A stretch of 64,000 nt of DNA. Source: Acholeplasma oculi (GTDB taxonomy: Bacteria; Bacillota_I; Bacilli_A; Acholeplasmatales; Acholeplasmataceae). Below, piece by piece: positions 33,223-42,635 of the stretch; positions within the stretch are counted from its first letter, which is position 1, and the number at the start of each line of letters is the position of its first letter. The stretch spans positions 417,288 through 481,287 of the forward strand of contig NZ_FUZK01000001.1 of assembly GCF_900166985.1 (NCBI RefSeq), written 5' to 3'. Position numbers and translations under genes: made by a program. A model generated the notes under the pieces. It searched no databases and was not told where the DNA came from. It was given only the letters and a program-made list of their open reading frames with translations.

Positions 33223-34815
33223 TTATTTTGCAACATCTGTTGCGCGTTTTTCACGAATAACAGTTACTTTAATGGTTCCCGGATAAGTCATCTTTTCTTC
33301 AATCTTTTCTTTGATTGTACGTGCAACATTTATAATACCTAAATCATCAATTTTTTCAGGTAATACCATAACACGTACTTCACGTCCAGCTTGAATTGCA
33401 TATGCTTTATCTACACCTTCAACCTCATTTGAGATTTCTTCAAGTTGGGTTAATCGCTTCATGTAGGAATCCATAGATTCTGATCTTGCACCAGGTCTTG
33501 CAGCTGATAATGCATCTGCTGCAGCAACTAATACTGCAATTACAGATTGAGGTTCTGTATCACCATGGTGTGATGCAATTGCATCGATTACTTCTTTAGG
33601 TTCTTTATATCGAGATACAATATCAACTCCGATTGTAACGTGTGATCCTTCAACTTCATGGTCAACTGCTTTTCCAATATCATGGAATAATCCAGCACGT
33701 CTTGCAAGAATTTCATTCTCACCAATCTCAGCAGCTAATTTACCCGCTAAGAATGCAACTTCAATGGAGTGTTTTAAAACGTTTTGTCCATATGATGTTC
33801 TAAAACTCATACGTCCTAAAAGTTTGATTAAATCTGGATGAACTTTACCAACAGCTGTTTTAAAGACTGCTTCTTCACCAGATTCCCTGATAAACATATC
33901 AATTTCTGCTCTTGCACGTTCAACAACTTCTTCAATACGTCCTGGATGGATTCTTCCATCTTGAACTAAGATTGTTAATGCACGTTTTGCAATTTCTCTT
34001 CTAACTGGATCAAATCCAGATAACACGACTGCCTCAGGTGTATCATCGATAATTAAGTCCACTCCAGTGAGAGCTTCGAGTGTTCTAATGTTTCTACCTT
34101 CTTTACCGATAATTCTACCCTTCATATCTTCATTAGGTATTTCTACCACAGATACTGTTCTTTCAGATGTTGTTTCAGATGCATACTTTTGCATTGCAAG
34201 TGATAACAATTCCTTACTCTTTGTTTGAACAATCGCTTTTGCTTTATCTTCTTCATCGCGAATGTATGTTGCAATTTCATTAGATAATGAATCTCTTACT
34301 TGAGCCATTATAACTTCTTTTGCTTGTTCTTTAGACAATGCCGAAATAGAAACAAGTTTTAATTCCTGTTCCTTCACCAATTCTTCCACTTTGCTATATT
34401 GATTATCAAGTTGTTCTTTACGTTCGTTATATTTTTGTTCTTTAGCATCTAAACCAATTTCGCGTTTATCTAAATATTGCGATCTATTGTTAAGTGCAAT
34501 CTCACGTTGTGAAACTTTTTCTTCAAGGTTTAAAACGACTTGACGTCTTTCACGCATGTCATTATCAAACTCTTTACGTAACGTTAATATCTCTTGTTTA
34601 GCTTCGAAAACAAGCTCTCTTTTTGTTTTCTCCGCTTCTTTTTTACCGTCTTCAACAATACGTTCAGCAGCTTCTCTAGACTGACGTAGACTCTTTTCAT
34701 GGTGTGAAACGCGAATAAAGTATCCTATTACTGCGCCACCCAATAATCCTAAGACGATTAGCAAAATGAAGGTAATCAATGCAGGCGTGTCAACATTAAA
34801 CATAATGTTAAACAT
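33223..34815 (-). CDS. rny: Ribonuclease Y
   Basis: Membrane-anchored endoribonuclease starting mRNA decay. The start is ATG 34815, with GGAGG 7 bases upstream. The 530-residue protein has an N-terminal span (residues 10-32), a long coiled coil (35-200), a KH domain ([17 protein letters not shown]) and an HD domain ([13 protein letters not shown] with ASHHGD), ending at the usual length. It is followed, after a terminator, by ymdB, matching the Firmicutes neighbourhood. Confidence 0.96.
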   Translation of the reverse strand: MFNIMFNVDTPALITFILLIVLGLLGGAVIGYFIRVSHHEKSLRQSREAAERIVEDGKKEAEKTKRELVFEAKQEILTLRKEFDNDMRERRQVVLNLEEKVSQREIALNNRSQYLDKREIGLDAKEQKYNERKEQLDNQYSKVEELVKEQELKLVSISALSKEQAKEVIMAQVRDSLSNEIATYIRDEEDKAKAIVQTKSKELLSLAMQKYASETTSERTVSVVEIPNEDMKGRIIGKEGRNIRTLEALTGVDLIIDDTPEAVVLSGFDPVRREIAKRALTILVQDGRIHPGRIEEVVERARAEIDMFIRESGEEAVFKTAVGKVHPDLIKLLGRMSFRTSYGQNVLKHSIEVAFLAGKLAAEIGENEILARRAGLFHDIGKAVDHEVEGSHVTIGVDIVSRYKEPKEVIDAIASHHGDTEPQSVIAVLVAAADALSAARPGARSESMDSYMKRLTQLEEISNEVEGVDKAYAIQAGREVRVMVLPEKIDDLGIINVARTIKEKIEEKMTYPGTIKVTVIREKRATDVAK

Positions 34816-35052
34816 TTCTGTAACCTCCATATTTATAATTTTAACTTTTAATCTATTAATTCATCAAAAATTATTTAAGTACATTTTGTACTCATTTAAT
34901 TATAACTTTAAAATCACTTTTAGTCAATTATATTATTGTGTGGCAATGCATTTTACATAAATGTATTTATTGAGTTTATATTTTTTAATATGGTTTATAA
35001 ATTGTGTGTTTTATAGTATAATTAATTTTGACTACTTAAAAGGAGATTTACC

Positions 35053-35700
35053 ATGTTACCTAAACATCAACCACAGTCAAAATTTGGAAAATGGTTACTA
35101 AAGTATCGATTAAAGTTATTCTTATTTATATTCATCATTGTCGTTCCAGTGACATTTATTATTGCTCTTTATTTGGGAGATTACTTAAAATATAAAAATG
35201 TAGATTTTGGTAACGATATTCAATCAAATTTCCTATCTTCTTATATCACATATGAAGATGAAACAAATCATGAAATTATCAACCTTGAAACACCAGATTT
35301 AATTGTTCAAGTAAAACTTATTTCATTTCATATACCAGAATTCTACGATGAAACAAATGGTCATTATACAATTAGAGCTAAATATAAAACAAAGAATAAT
35401 GTCCATATTCATGGTTTTGAAACAGTTTTCTTACTTCAAACAGATTGGATGAATGCCAAATCTGAGCCATTAAATATGGCACTAACTGAGAATTTTAGTA
35501 CCAATCGTATGATTTCATTTAATCATATACTACCGCATCAACCTCTATGGTTTGTTGAGGTTCAAAAACCAAATCTTTATTCTAAAATAACTTATCATAT
35601 AGAACTTGCTATGGATCAAGAAGTTACTGTTAATTATTATTTTAGAACGGATCTTCTTGGTTTAACTCCATCAACAGTTATTGATGAAAATAACGCCTAA
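35053..35700 (+). CDS. Unknown single-span exported protein, 215 aa
   Basis: A short basic N-terminus is followed by one membrane span (LKLFLFIFIIVVPVTFIIALYLG, about residues 20-42), without a clear cleavage site. About 170 residues of probably extracytoplasmic beta-rich sequence follow. AAAAGGAG lies 7 bases before the ATG, and a TATAGTATAAT promoter lies about 40 bases upstream. It is a single-gene unit with a terminator. No domain recognised. Confidence 0.7.
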   Translation: MLPKHQPQSKFGKWLLKYRLKLFLFIFIIVVPVTFIIALYLGDYLKYKNVDFGNDIQSNFLSSYITYEDETNHEIINLETPDLIVQVKLISFHIPEFYDETNGHYTIRAKYKTKNNVHIHGFETVFLLQTDWMNAKSEPLNMALTENFSTNRMISFNHILPHQPLWFVEVQKPNLYSKITYHIELAMDQEVTVNYYFRTDLLGLTPSTVIDENNA

Positions 35701-35718
35701 ATTAAATAGTTATATTAT

Positions 35719-35752
35719 AAAGTTGAATGCTAAGGGTATTCAACTTTTTTTA
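35719..35752 (+). terminator. Terminator of the 215-residue membrane protein gene
   Basis: AAAGTTGAAT (35719-35728) and ATTCAACTTT (35738-35747) form a 10-base stem followed by TTTTAT. Confidence 0.85.
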
Positions 35753-35755
35753 TAG

Positions 35756-35794
35756 GATATAAAAAAACTAGAACTTATAAAAGGTCTAGTTTTT
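35756..35794 (-). terminator. Terminator of the ABC exporter operon
   Basis: On the minus strand AAAAAACTAGA and TCTAGTTTTTT (11-base stem) are followed by TATATCC. The stem's own T-rich arm acts as the T-run. Confidence 0.75.
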
Positions 35795-35813
35795 TAAGCA
35801 TCTAGTCTAGTTC

Positions 35814-37835
35814 TTATGAATTTTCATGAATCATTTTGATTTGTGAACGATAAATTGCAGCATATTTCTTATCATCACTCAGTAACTGATCGTGTGTACC
35901 TTCTTCAATTTTAACGCCATTTTCTAATACGACAATTTTGTTGGCATGTTTAATGGTAGAAAGTCTATGTGCGATAACTATTGTTGTGCGTCCTTCTTTG
36001 ACTTTGTTTAAAGCTATTTGAATGAGTGACTCAGTTTCTGTATCAATATTTGCTGTTGCTTCATCCATAATTAATATGGATGGATTATGAATCACCGCTC
36101 TAGCAAATGAAATTAATTGTTTTTCACCAAGTGATAAGTTGCCACCACCACGGTAAACTTCTTGATGAATTCCATTTGGTAACTTCTCAACCATAGGTCC
36201 TCCACCAATTTCTTTTAGAACTCTTAAGACTTCATCATCACTTGCATCTGTACCAAATTTAATATTACTTGCAATTGTTCCTTGATAAATCATTGGATCT
36301 TGTAAAATCATACCAATATGACTTCTAAATGTACGTTTAGAATACGTTGTAATATCAACTCCATCTACAAGTATTTTCCCCATATCGCCTTCTTTAAAAT
36401 CATAGAATCTTAAAAGTAAACTCATCATGGTTGATTTTCCACTACCTGTATGACCAACAATTCCTACCATCGTTCCTTTTTGAATTTCTAAATTAATACC
36501 CAATAAGACAGGATGACCTTTTTTATAGGAAAACCATACATTATCAAATTCAATATGACCTTCAAATCTTGGTATAACTTCGAAACTGTCATCTTCTTGT
36601 TCTGCATCTATAATAGAAAATATTCTATCCGTTCTGACTAATGCCATTTGAAGATTCCCAAATTCTCTAAATAATATAGATACTGGTTCAATCAATCGAG
36701 ATAAATAATCATTATATGCATATATTGTACCTGCAGTCATAATATAGGTACTTACAGTTAAACTTTGGAAACCAAAGTATCCTATGATGAATGCTGTAAC
36801 CAAAAATCCTAACAAACGAATTAAATTCCATCCAATGGTTAAGTGTAATTTTTGCTCTTTTAACTGTTCACGGCGATACTCATTGGATATTATTTCAAAT
36901 TCTTTCTCTGTTTGTTCTTGATAGTTAAATATTTGTAAAATGTTTACCCCATTAATGATTTCATTTAATTTAGCTGTAATCATAGATGCAGACTCAGATA
37001 CTTTTTGAGCAATTTGATTGAGGTGTCTAATAAAGAATTTCAACCAAACATAAATTACAGGGAAAATTAAGAAAGTCATAAGTGCAAGACTTGAGTCTAA
37101 GTAAAACATACCTATGTATGCAAAAATAACTGATAATGTCGCATTAAATAATAGATTCATGAGTGTTGAAAAGAGATTGATCATTCCATTGACATCTGTA
37201 ATGATTCTGTTTGCAACTTTTCCGGCTGGTTCTTGTTCAAAGTATGTCATTGGCATACGTTGTAATGCTTTAACAGCATCCAATCTTGCATCTCTAACCA
37301 CATTCATTGTGATATATGCAGTAGATATTCTTTGAACAAATAGGAAGATTATATGCAACACATATCTTGCAAATAATAGAATTAAAAGGATAATAACAGG
37401 CTCATAAAATGGTGTGTAAAATGCGCTTACTTCATTCCCTGTCAATTTAGTTGCTTGATAGGTTACGACACTTCCATCAAATGTTGTGATACTTAATGTA
37501 CCCTCTTGATCATTTGTTGCTATATATTGTTGGTTACCACTTTCAATTGAACCTTCGATTACTAAATAATTTCCATTAACAATAACTATGGTTAATTGAT
37601 TGGGAGATGTCTCATCTTGTGTATAATAATTACCGTCATAATATACACCATCAGTAGATGTTGTTTCATACCATGGACGAGTGATTCCTACCAATTGATC
37701 ATCTAAAATAGAACGTACGATTAAAGGAGCTAGTAATCCTAGTGATTGGACAACAAGCATACATACTATAGAAATAGTAAGTAATTTTTTATATTTTCTA
37801 ATGTATCTCCATACTTTTTTAACTTGTTTCATCAT
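35814..37835 (-). CDS. ABC exporter half-transporter with extracytoplasmic insert (BmrD/YheH-like)
   Basis: A 673-residue fused membrane-ATPase half-transporter. Between the first and second membrane spans is an insert of about 95 residues (roughly 45-140, Tyr/Thr/Asn-rich), as in B. subtilis BmrD, which has the same length. The ATPase domain has GHTGSGKST, a degenerate signature LSLGEKQ, and Walker B LIMDEA with the catalytic Glu present. The partner gene lies 4 bases upstream. Family members expel drugs; the substrate here is unknown. Confidence 0.85.
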   Translation of the reverse strand: MMKQVKKVWRYIRKYKKLLTISIVCMLVVQSLGLLAPLIVRSILDDQLVGITRPWYETTSTDGVYYDGNYYTQDETSPNQLTIVIVNGNYLVIEGSIESGNQQYIATNDQEGTLSITTFDGSVVTYQATKLTGNEVSAFYTPFYEPVIILLILLFARYVLHIIFLFVQRISTAYITMNVVRDARLDAVKALQRMPMTYFEQEPAGKVANRIITDVNGMINLFSTLMNLLFNATLSVIFAYIGMFYLDSSLALMTFLIFPVIYVWLKFFIRHLNQIAQKVSESASMITAKLNEIINGVNILQIFNYQEQTEKEFEIISNEYRREQLKEQKLHLTIGWNLIRLLGFLVTAFIIGYFGFQSLTVSTYIMTAGTIYAYNDYLSRLIEPVSILFREFGNLQMALVRTDRIFSIIDAEQEDDSFEVIPRFEGHIEFDNVWFSYKKGHPVLLGINLEIQKGTMVGIVGHTGSGKSTMMSLLLRFYDFKEGDMGKILVDGVDITTYSKRTFRSHIGMILQDPMIYQGTIASNIKFGTDASDDEVLRVLKEIGGGPMVEKLPNGIHQEVYRGGGNLSLGEKQLISFARAVIHNPSILIMDEATANIDTETESLIQIALNKVKEGRTTIVIAHRLSTIKHANKIVVLENGVKIEEGTHDQLLSDDKKYAAIYRSQIKMIHENS

Positions 37836-37839
37836 ACAC

Positions 37840-39573
37840 CTATTTCATACTCATTTGTTGGATGTATTGAGTTTTATACCATCCATCGATTTTAGTTAAT
37901 TCTTCATGAGTGCCACGTTCGATAATCTTTCCTTGATCCATTACAATGATTAAATCAGCATCTCTAATTGCTGAAAATCTGTGAGCAACAATAATGTTTG
38001 TTTTACCTGTTCTAAATTTTTTAAGTTGTTCTAAAATAGTTTCTTCTGTATTTGCATCTACAGCAGATAATGAATCATCTAAAATAAGAATCTCAGGTTC
38101 CTTAACTAATGCTCTGGCAATCGATAGACGTTGCTTTTGACCACCTGATAGGGTCGCACCACCTTCTCCAACCTTTGTTTGTAATCCAGCATTTAAATAG
38201 TGAATATCTTTCTCAAAATCGGCAATTTTAATTGCACGATTGAGTTGATCGATTGTTGCTTGTGGATTTCCTATTAAAATATTATCATCCACTCCTCTAC
38301 GGAATAACATATGGGACTGTGGAACATATCCAACAATTTTTCTTATATCTTCAATTTTGTATTTTTTAATGTTTTTTCCATCGATATAGATATGACCTGA
38401 AGTTACATTAAATTCTCTTAACAACTGACGAATTAATGTGGATTTACCACTTCCCGTAGGTCCAACAACGCCAATTGTTTGACCTTTCTTAACCGTAAGG
38501 TTTATTTGGTTAATCGTAGGTTGTTCATCAAAAGGATATTTAAATGTTACATCTCTAAATTCAATTTCTTTAAAATCTAGAATATGATCAGGAATTTCAT
38601 CATCCTTAACATCAGGTTCAGTCTTCATAATCTCATCAAATCGGTCGACTGCAACTGTTGCATTATTGATTTGCTGAAAGACTCCTGATATAGAAATAAT
38701 CGGTCCATATAAAATACCAATATAAGAGATAAAGATAACTAATTGTCCTACAGTCATTTGTTGTTGCATAATAAACAATGCACCAAACACGAATGCTAAA
38801 ATATATGCAATTGCATATACCGATTCAAACATAGGTGCTAATCTATTTTCATAGTTAATGATATATCTCCATGATTCAATATCATTGACGATAACACGTT
38901 TTTGTTCCTTTAAATCATTTTCTTCTTGTACATAAGCTCGAATCGTTTTTTGTCCTTCAACAGACTCTAAAATCTTTTCTGTCATCGCAGCATAAATGAC
39001 ACGATGCTTCTTAACATATTCTCTTTTTTTCATACGTATAATATTTAAAATAGTGATACCTATAGGCATTATTGTTACAGAGATTAAAGTAAGCTCCCAT
39101 GAAATTGTTATTGCCATAATACTGATTGCAATGAGTATCATACCAATATTAAAAATCATACCTTCAATCATCGATGTAGCAGCAACAGTAATCATATCTA
39201 AATCTGCTGTTGCCCTAGAGATTAAATCTCCTTTTTGATATTTTTCATAAAATTCAGCATCCATATCAAAAAGCTTTTTTAGATAGTTTTTTCTAAAAGT
39301 GAATGCCAGTTTTTGAGATGTTTTGTTGACCGTATAGTTATAAAAATACGATGATAGATACCTAGCAACAGGTATAAGGATTAATGCTGTTATTAAAAAA
39401 GCAAAAGATGTCCAATTTAAGCTTTTGGATACGATGACATCTATGGCAATACCTAAAACGTAAGCAGGTGTTAATGCTAACAAAGCAATTAACGTAAGAA
39501 GCGTAAACATGAGTAGATATGTTTTCCACTCCTGCTTGATGAACCAACCGATTTTCTTATATATATTAAACAT
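37840..39573 (-). CDS. ABC exporter half-transporter with non-catalytic Walker B (BmrC/YheI-like)
   Basis: A 577-residue half-transporter: six membrane spans (1-320) and an ATPase with GPTGSGKST, consensus signature LSGGQKQ, and Walker B LILDDS. The catalytic Glu is Asp, so its own ATP site is expected to be weak. With the partner's intact Glu but altered signature, the pair makes one consensus and one degenerate site, the typical heterodimeric exporter arrangement (BmrCD, LmrCD, TmrAB). GAGGTTG lies 6-7 bases before the ATG. Confidence 0.87.
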   Translation of the reverse strand: MFNIYKKIGWFIKQEWKTYLLMFTLLTLIALLALTPAYVLGIAIDVIVSKSLNWTSFAFLITALILIPVARYLSSYFYNYTVNKTSQKLAFTFRKNYLKKLFDMDAEFYEKYQKGDLISRATADLDMITVAATSMIEGMIFNIGMILIAISIMAITISWELTLISVTIMPIGITILNIIRMKKREYVKKHRVIYAAMTEKILESVEGQKTIRAYVQEENDLKEQKRVIVNDIESWRYIINYENRLAPMFESVYAIAYILAFVFGALFIMQQQMTVGQLVIFISYIGILYGPIISISGVFQQINNATVAVDRFDEIMKTEPDVKDDEIPDHILDFKEIEFRDVTFKYPFDEQPTINQINLTVKKGQTIGVVGPTGSGKSTLIRQLLREFNVTSGHIYIDGKNIKKYKIEDIRKIVGYVPQSHMLFRRGVDDNILIGNPQATIDQLNRAIKIADFEKDIHYLNAGLQTKVGEGGATLSGGQKQRLSIARALVKEPEILILDDSLSAVDANTEETILEQLKKFRTGKTNIIVAHRFSAIRDADLIIVMDQGKIIERGTHEELTKIDGWYKTQYIQQMSMK

Positions 39574-39725
39574 GGCAACCTCAAAAAAATATTATCAATT
39601 CAATTATACCCTCATTTTTTTAAAATGAGTATCAAATGGATATAAATATTCAAATATGATAAATATGCCTAAATTACTAAAATTCAACGTCCATATCAGC
39701 AATTCATTAGATACTCTATTAACGA

Positions 39726-39757
39726 AAAAACTCATACATTTTCGTATGAGTTTTTAA
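39726..39757 (-). terminator. Terminator of the persulfide operon
   Basis: On the minus strand AAAAACTCATAC, a 6-base loop and GTATGAGTTTTT (12-base stem) are followed by TCG. It lies just after the CsoR-family gene. Confidence 0.9.
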
Positions 39758-39762
39758 TCATT

Positions 39763-40014
39763 CTAAATACTTTTAACAATTAAATCAAGTGCATCTTTGA
39801 TATCACGAACTTCAATAGAATGTTCTTTTTCAATGGATTGAATCAAGTTATTTGCAGTAATTAAACCAATTGTTTTTTCTATACTTGAACGAATGGCTTT
39901 CAACTGGATAACAAGTTGCTCACAATCTGTATCTTGTTCCATCATCTTTAAAACACCATTCATTTGTCCATGTGTTCTTTTTATTCTGTTAACGATTTGG
40001 TCATCACACTTCAT
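39763..40014 (-). CDS. CsoR/CstR-family repressor with only the first sensing Cys
   Basis: An 83-residue all-helical DUF156 protein. The family senses Cu(I) (CsoR), persulfides (CstR) or formaldehyde (FrmR). Cys31 (DCEQLVIQLKAIRSS) is in the conserved position. The usual His and second Cys of helix 2 are Asn56 and Ser60, which rules out classic Cu binding and intramolecular di- or trisulfide formation. Its genes of association (rhodanese and CoA-disulfide reductase-rhodanese) point to sulfane-sulfur sensing. It overlaps the rhodanese gene by 11 bases; the matching operator is at 41984-41999. Confidence 0.88.
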   Translation of the reverse strand: MKCDDQIVNRIKRTHGQMNGVLKMMEQDTDCEQLVIQLKAIRSSIEKTIGLITANNLIQSIEKEHSIEVRDIKDALDLIVKSI

Positions 40015-40309
40015 CAGATAAATCTCCGCGATATGTACTCATACCACCTAAAACATTGGTTACATCATAACCTTGTTTTGATAAGAACTGAGATGCAGCT
40101 TGTGATCTTGCTCCTGAATAACAAACCACATAATAAGCTTCCTTTTTATTCAATTTTTTCAAATTATTTACAAAATCTGACATAGGCACATGGATAGCAT
40201 TTGGAATATGACCTTCACTAAACTCATCAATTTCCCTTACATCAATTATTTTTACATTTTCTTTTTTCATTGTTTGTTCGAGTTCGAACATCATTACTGT
40301 TTTATACAT
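40004..40309 (-). CDS. Single-domain rhodanese (sulfurtransferase)
   Basis: A 101-residue rhodanese domain. The persulfide-forming Cys is in the loop VCYSGARSQ (about residue 63), with D-V-R-E-x-x-E-F at the N-terminal side and the closing L-G-G-M-S-T-Y. Cytoplasmic. Its start touches the stop of the CoA-disulfide reductase gene, and it overlaps the regulator gene, so all three are one operon handling sulfane sulfur. Confidence 0.92.
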   Translation of the reverse strand: MYKTVMMFELEQTMKKENVKIIDVREIDEFSEGHIPNAIHVPMSDFVNNLKKLNKKEAYYVVCYSGARSQAASQFLSKQGYDVTNVLGGMSTYRGDLSDEV

Positions 40310-41949
40310 TATTTTATCTCCTTTGATATTTGATCATAAACACTATATGAACCATCTAAATTATAAACTTCAAAACCTTTAGCTCTTAAAAATCTTTCAG
40401 CATTATAACTTCTAGTTCCTGACTGACAATATACAACTAGTTTTTTATCTTTTGGAATTTCTTGATATCTTAGATACAATTCATCAATATCTATATGCAT
40501 GGAACCTTCAATATATCCGAAACCTTCTCTTTCAATAAAGCTTCTTACATCAATGAATAAGTAACCTTCATTTTTAAGCATTTCAACATCATACCATTGT
40601 ACGGATTGACTTATCCCTAATATTATATTTTGACCTACATAACCTGCTAAATTTACAATATCTTTAGCACTAGAATATGGAGGAGCATACGTAAACTCTA
40701 GTTCTTGTAAATCAGTAATTGTTAGCTTCGCTTTAATGGCTGTAGAAATAATATCAATACGTTTATCCACACCTTTTTGACCGAATGCTTGTGCACCAAG
40801 TATTTGGTGAGACATTTTATCAAATATAACTTTTAGATGAATCGATGTAGCTCCCGGATAGTAGCTTGCATGATCATTTGCTAATAAGTGAATCACATGA
40901 TATGTTCCCTTGGTAAGTTGTTTTTCTGTTAAACCCGTACTTGCGAAACTCATATCAAATACTTTAACAATAGATGTACCAATACTACCTTTATTGTAAA
41001 CATTTAAACCACTTAAAATGTCAGCAAGCTGTCTTCCTTGACGATTTGCAGGACTTGCTAGTGGAATGAGTGTATCTTGATTTGAAATTTGATTTTTGAC
41101 AATAATTGCATCACCAACTGCATATATATGAGGAATTGAAGTTTGATAATTATGATCTACAATAATTCCACCTTTCATACCTAGGTTTGCTCCAATATTC
41201 TTTAAAAGAGTTGTATCTGGTGCAACACCAATGGATATTATAAGGAAATCAGTTTTCACTTCTTGACCTGATTTTAAATATAGCGTATTAGGATCAATCT
41301 TAACGATTTCATTATTCGTATAGACATCAATTCCATTTTGAATTAATGCATTTTTCGCATGAATGGATACTTCAGGGTCCAACACAGGTAAAACATCACT
41401 AGATTTTTCAATAAGTGCAACTTCAATTCCACGCATCTTTAAGTTTTCAGCTAATTCTAACCCTATAAATCCTGCTCCTAAAATACTGACATGCTTAGGA
41501 TGATGGTTTTTAATTTGCAGCATAATTTTATCTAAATCCGGTATATTTCTTAACGTAAAGAATGGAATTCGATCGAGACCTTCAATTGTTGGAACAATTG
41601 GTTTGGCACCTGTTGAGATAACAAGCTCATCATAGGATTGTTCAAAAATCTCCTGATTAGAACGGTATTGAATCTTTTTTTGTTCGGGATTGATTGAGAT
41701 CACTTCAGAATTGGATCGTACATTTAAGTTAAATCTTTTTTGTAATAACTCTTCTTTTACAACTAATAGACTTTGTCTACTCTTTATTTCTCCTGAGATG
41801 TGATAAGGTAGTCCACAGTTTGCAAATGACACAAACGGACCTTTCTCAAAAACGATGATTTCATCATCTATATTGAGTCTGCGGTAACGGTTTGCAAAGC
41901 TCATTCCTCCAGCAACACCACCAACAACGACAATAGTTTTCTTTTTCAT
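40309..41949 (-). CDS. CoA-disulfide/persulfide reductase fused to rhodanese
   Basis: The start is ATG 41949, with GAGGAG 7 bases upstream. The 546-residue flavoprotein has the FAD motif VVVGGVAGGMS, the redox Cys in SFANCGLPY (near residue 43), NAD motif ILGAGFIGLELAE, the second FAD motif IYAVGDA, and a C-terminal rhodanese domain with Cys in VVYCQSGTRS. This CoADR-Rhd architecture reduces CoA or other low-molecular-weight persulfides and polysulfides with NAD(P)H. Its promoter contains the CsoR/CstR-type operator. Confidence 0.9.
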   Translation of the reverse strand: MKKKTIVVVGGVAGGMSFANRYRRLNIDDEIIVFEKGPFVSFANCGLPYHISGEIKSRQSLLVVKEELLQKRFNLNVRSNSEVISINPEQKKIQYRSNQEIFEQSYDELVISTGAKPIVPTIEGLDRIPFFTLRNIPDLDKIMLQIKNHHPKHVSILGAGFIGLELAENLKMRGIEVALIEKSSDVLPVLDPEVSIHAKNALIQNGIDVYTNNEIVKIDPNTLYLKSGQEVKTDFLIISIGVAPDTTLLKNIGANLGMKGGIIVDHNYQTSIPHIYAVGDAIIVKNQISNQDTLIPLASPANRQGRQLADILSGLNVYNKGSIGTSIVKVFDMSFASTGLTEKQLTKGTYHVIHLLANDHASYYPGATSIHLKVIFDKMSHQILGAQAFGQKGVDKRIDIISTAIKAKLTITDLQELEFTYAPPYSSAKDIVNLAGYVGQNIILGISQSVQWYDVEMLKNEGYLFIDVRSFIEREGFGYIEGSMHIDIDELYLRYQEIPKDKKLVVYCQSGTRSYNAERFLRAKGFEVYNLDGSYSVYDQISKEIK

Positions 41950-41983
41950 ATGAATTCTCCTCATTATAAACACTGGTATCATC

Positions 41984-41999
41984 ATACCCCCAGGGGTAT
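41984..41999. promoter_or_regulatory. CsoR/CstR-type operator
   Basis: ATACCCC-CA-GGGGTAT is a perfect inverted repeat with the G-tract form of CsoR-family operators. On the minus strand it lies between TTGATT (-35, 42006-42011 region) and TATGAT (-10), 35-50 bases before the start of the reductase gene, so binding would block the promoter. Confidence 0.85.
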
Positions 42000-42053
42000 A
42001 ATAAAATCAAATATAATGCTTCACCACTCTGAAGCAACTTAAATTATGTGAAA

Positions 42054-42524
42054 TTACTTAATTTTACAAACGCCTACTTTGATTTCTCTCATAATTATAC
42101 CTAATCCTATAATGATTAATAGTAAGGATAAAAACTTATATGGAAGTCCCGCAAATGGTAATGCAATGACTACAAGATTAATACCTACTGCACTCATAAA
42201 TGCAATCACACAACTTGTACATCCATATGTGAAAATTCCAAAAACAGTTGCTAGAAAACCTAAATTAGATCCATTTCCCTTACTTGCTCTTAATTCAACT
42301 AATGCTGTTGAAAAGTTCATCATCAAAGTACTTAACAAAGCCATTACAATATTCATAAAAATATTTAGCACAACTAACCAACTACCATATGTAAGATTCA
42401 TGTCTTGATAAGACATATTTAGATAATCCAGTGTGAAAAATATTGCTAAAAATAAAATAAAGAATATGGTGCCTTCAATGATATACTTTTTAGTTTTTTG
42501 CATATTTAATACTAAACTAAACAT
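42054..42524 (-). CDS. Unknown four-span membrane protein with C-T-S-C motif
   Basis: A 156-residue integral membrane protein with spans at about residues 15-32, 48-68, 88-110 and 115-140. The sequence TYGCTSCVIAF places two Cys residues at the start of the third span, and a further Cys lies at the C-terminus (VGVCKIK). AAAGGAG lies 7 bases before ATG 42524. It sits between recA and the persulfide operon on the same strand, but ahead of the operator, so it is not evidently co-regulated. A thiol-redox or transport role is a guess. Confidence 0.65.
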   Translation of the reverse strand: MFSLVLNMQKTKKYIIEGTIFFILFLAIFFTLDYLNMSYQDMNLTYGSWLVVLNIFMNIVMALLSTLMMNFSTALVELRASKGNGSNLGFLATVFGIFTYGCTSCVIAFMSAVGINLVVIALPFAGLPYKFLSLLLIIIGLGIIMREIKVGVCKIK

Positions 42525-42605
42525 ATTTTACTCCTTTCATTTTTATATAGAATAACAAACATAAATCAAAATAACTTCAATAATGCTTCAATTCAAATTA
42601 TTATG

Positions 42606-42635
42606 TAAGAAAAAAGTCATTTTTTCAAATGACTT
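42606..42635 (-). terminator. Terminator of recA
   Basis: On the minus strand AAGTCATTT and AAATGACTT flank a 4-base loop and are followed by TTTTTCTT. The first arm covers the last codon and stop of recA. Confidence 0.8.

Noticed and set aside
42001-42053. GCTTCA/TGAAGC hairpin as a terminator after the four-span membrane gene
   Set aside because: The stem is short and lacks a T-run on the minus strand, so I do not call it.
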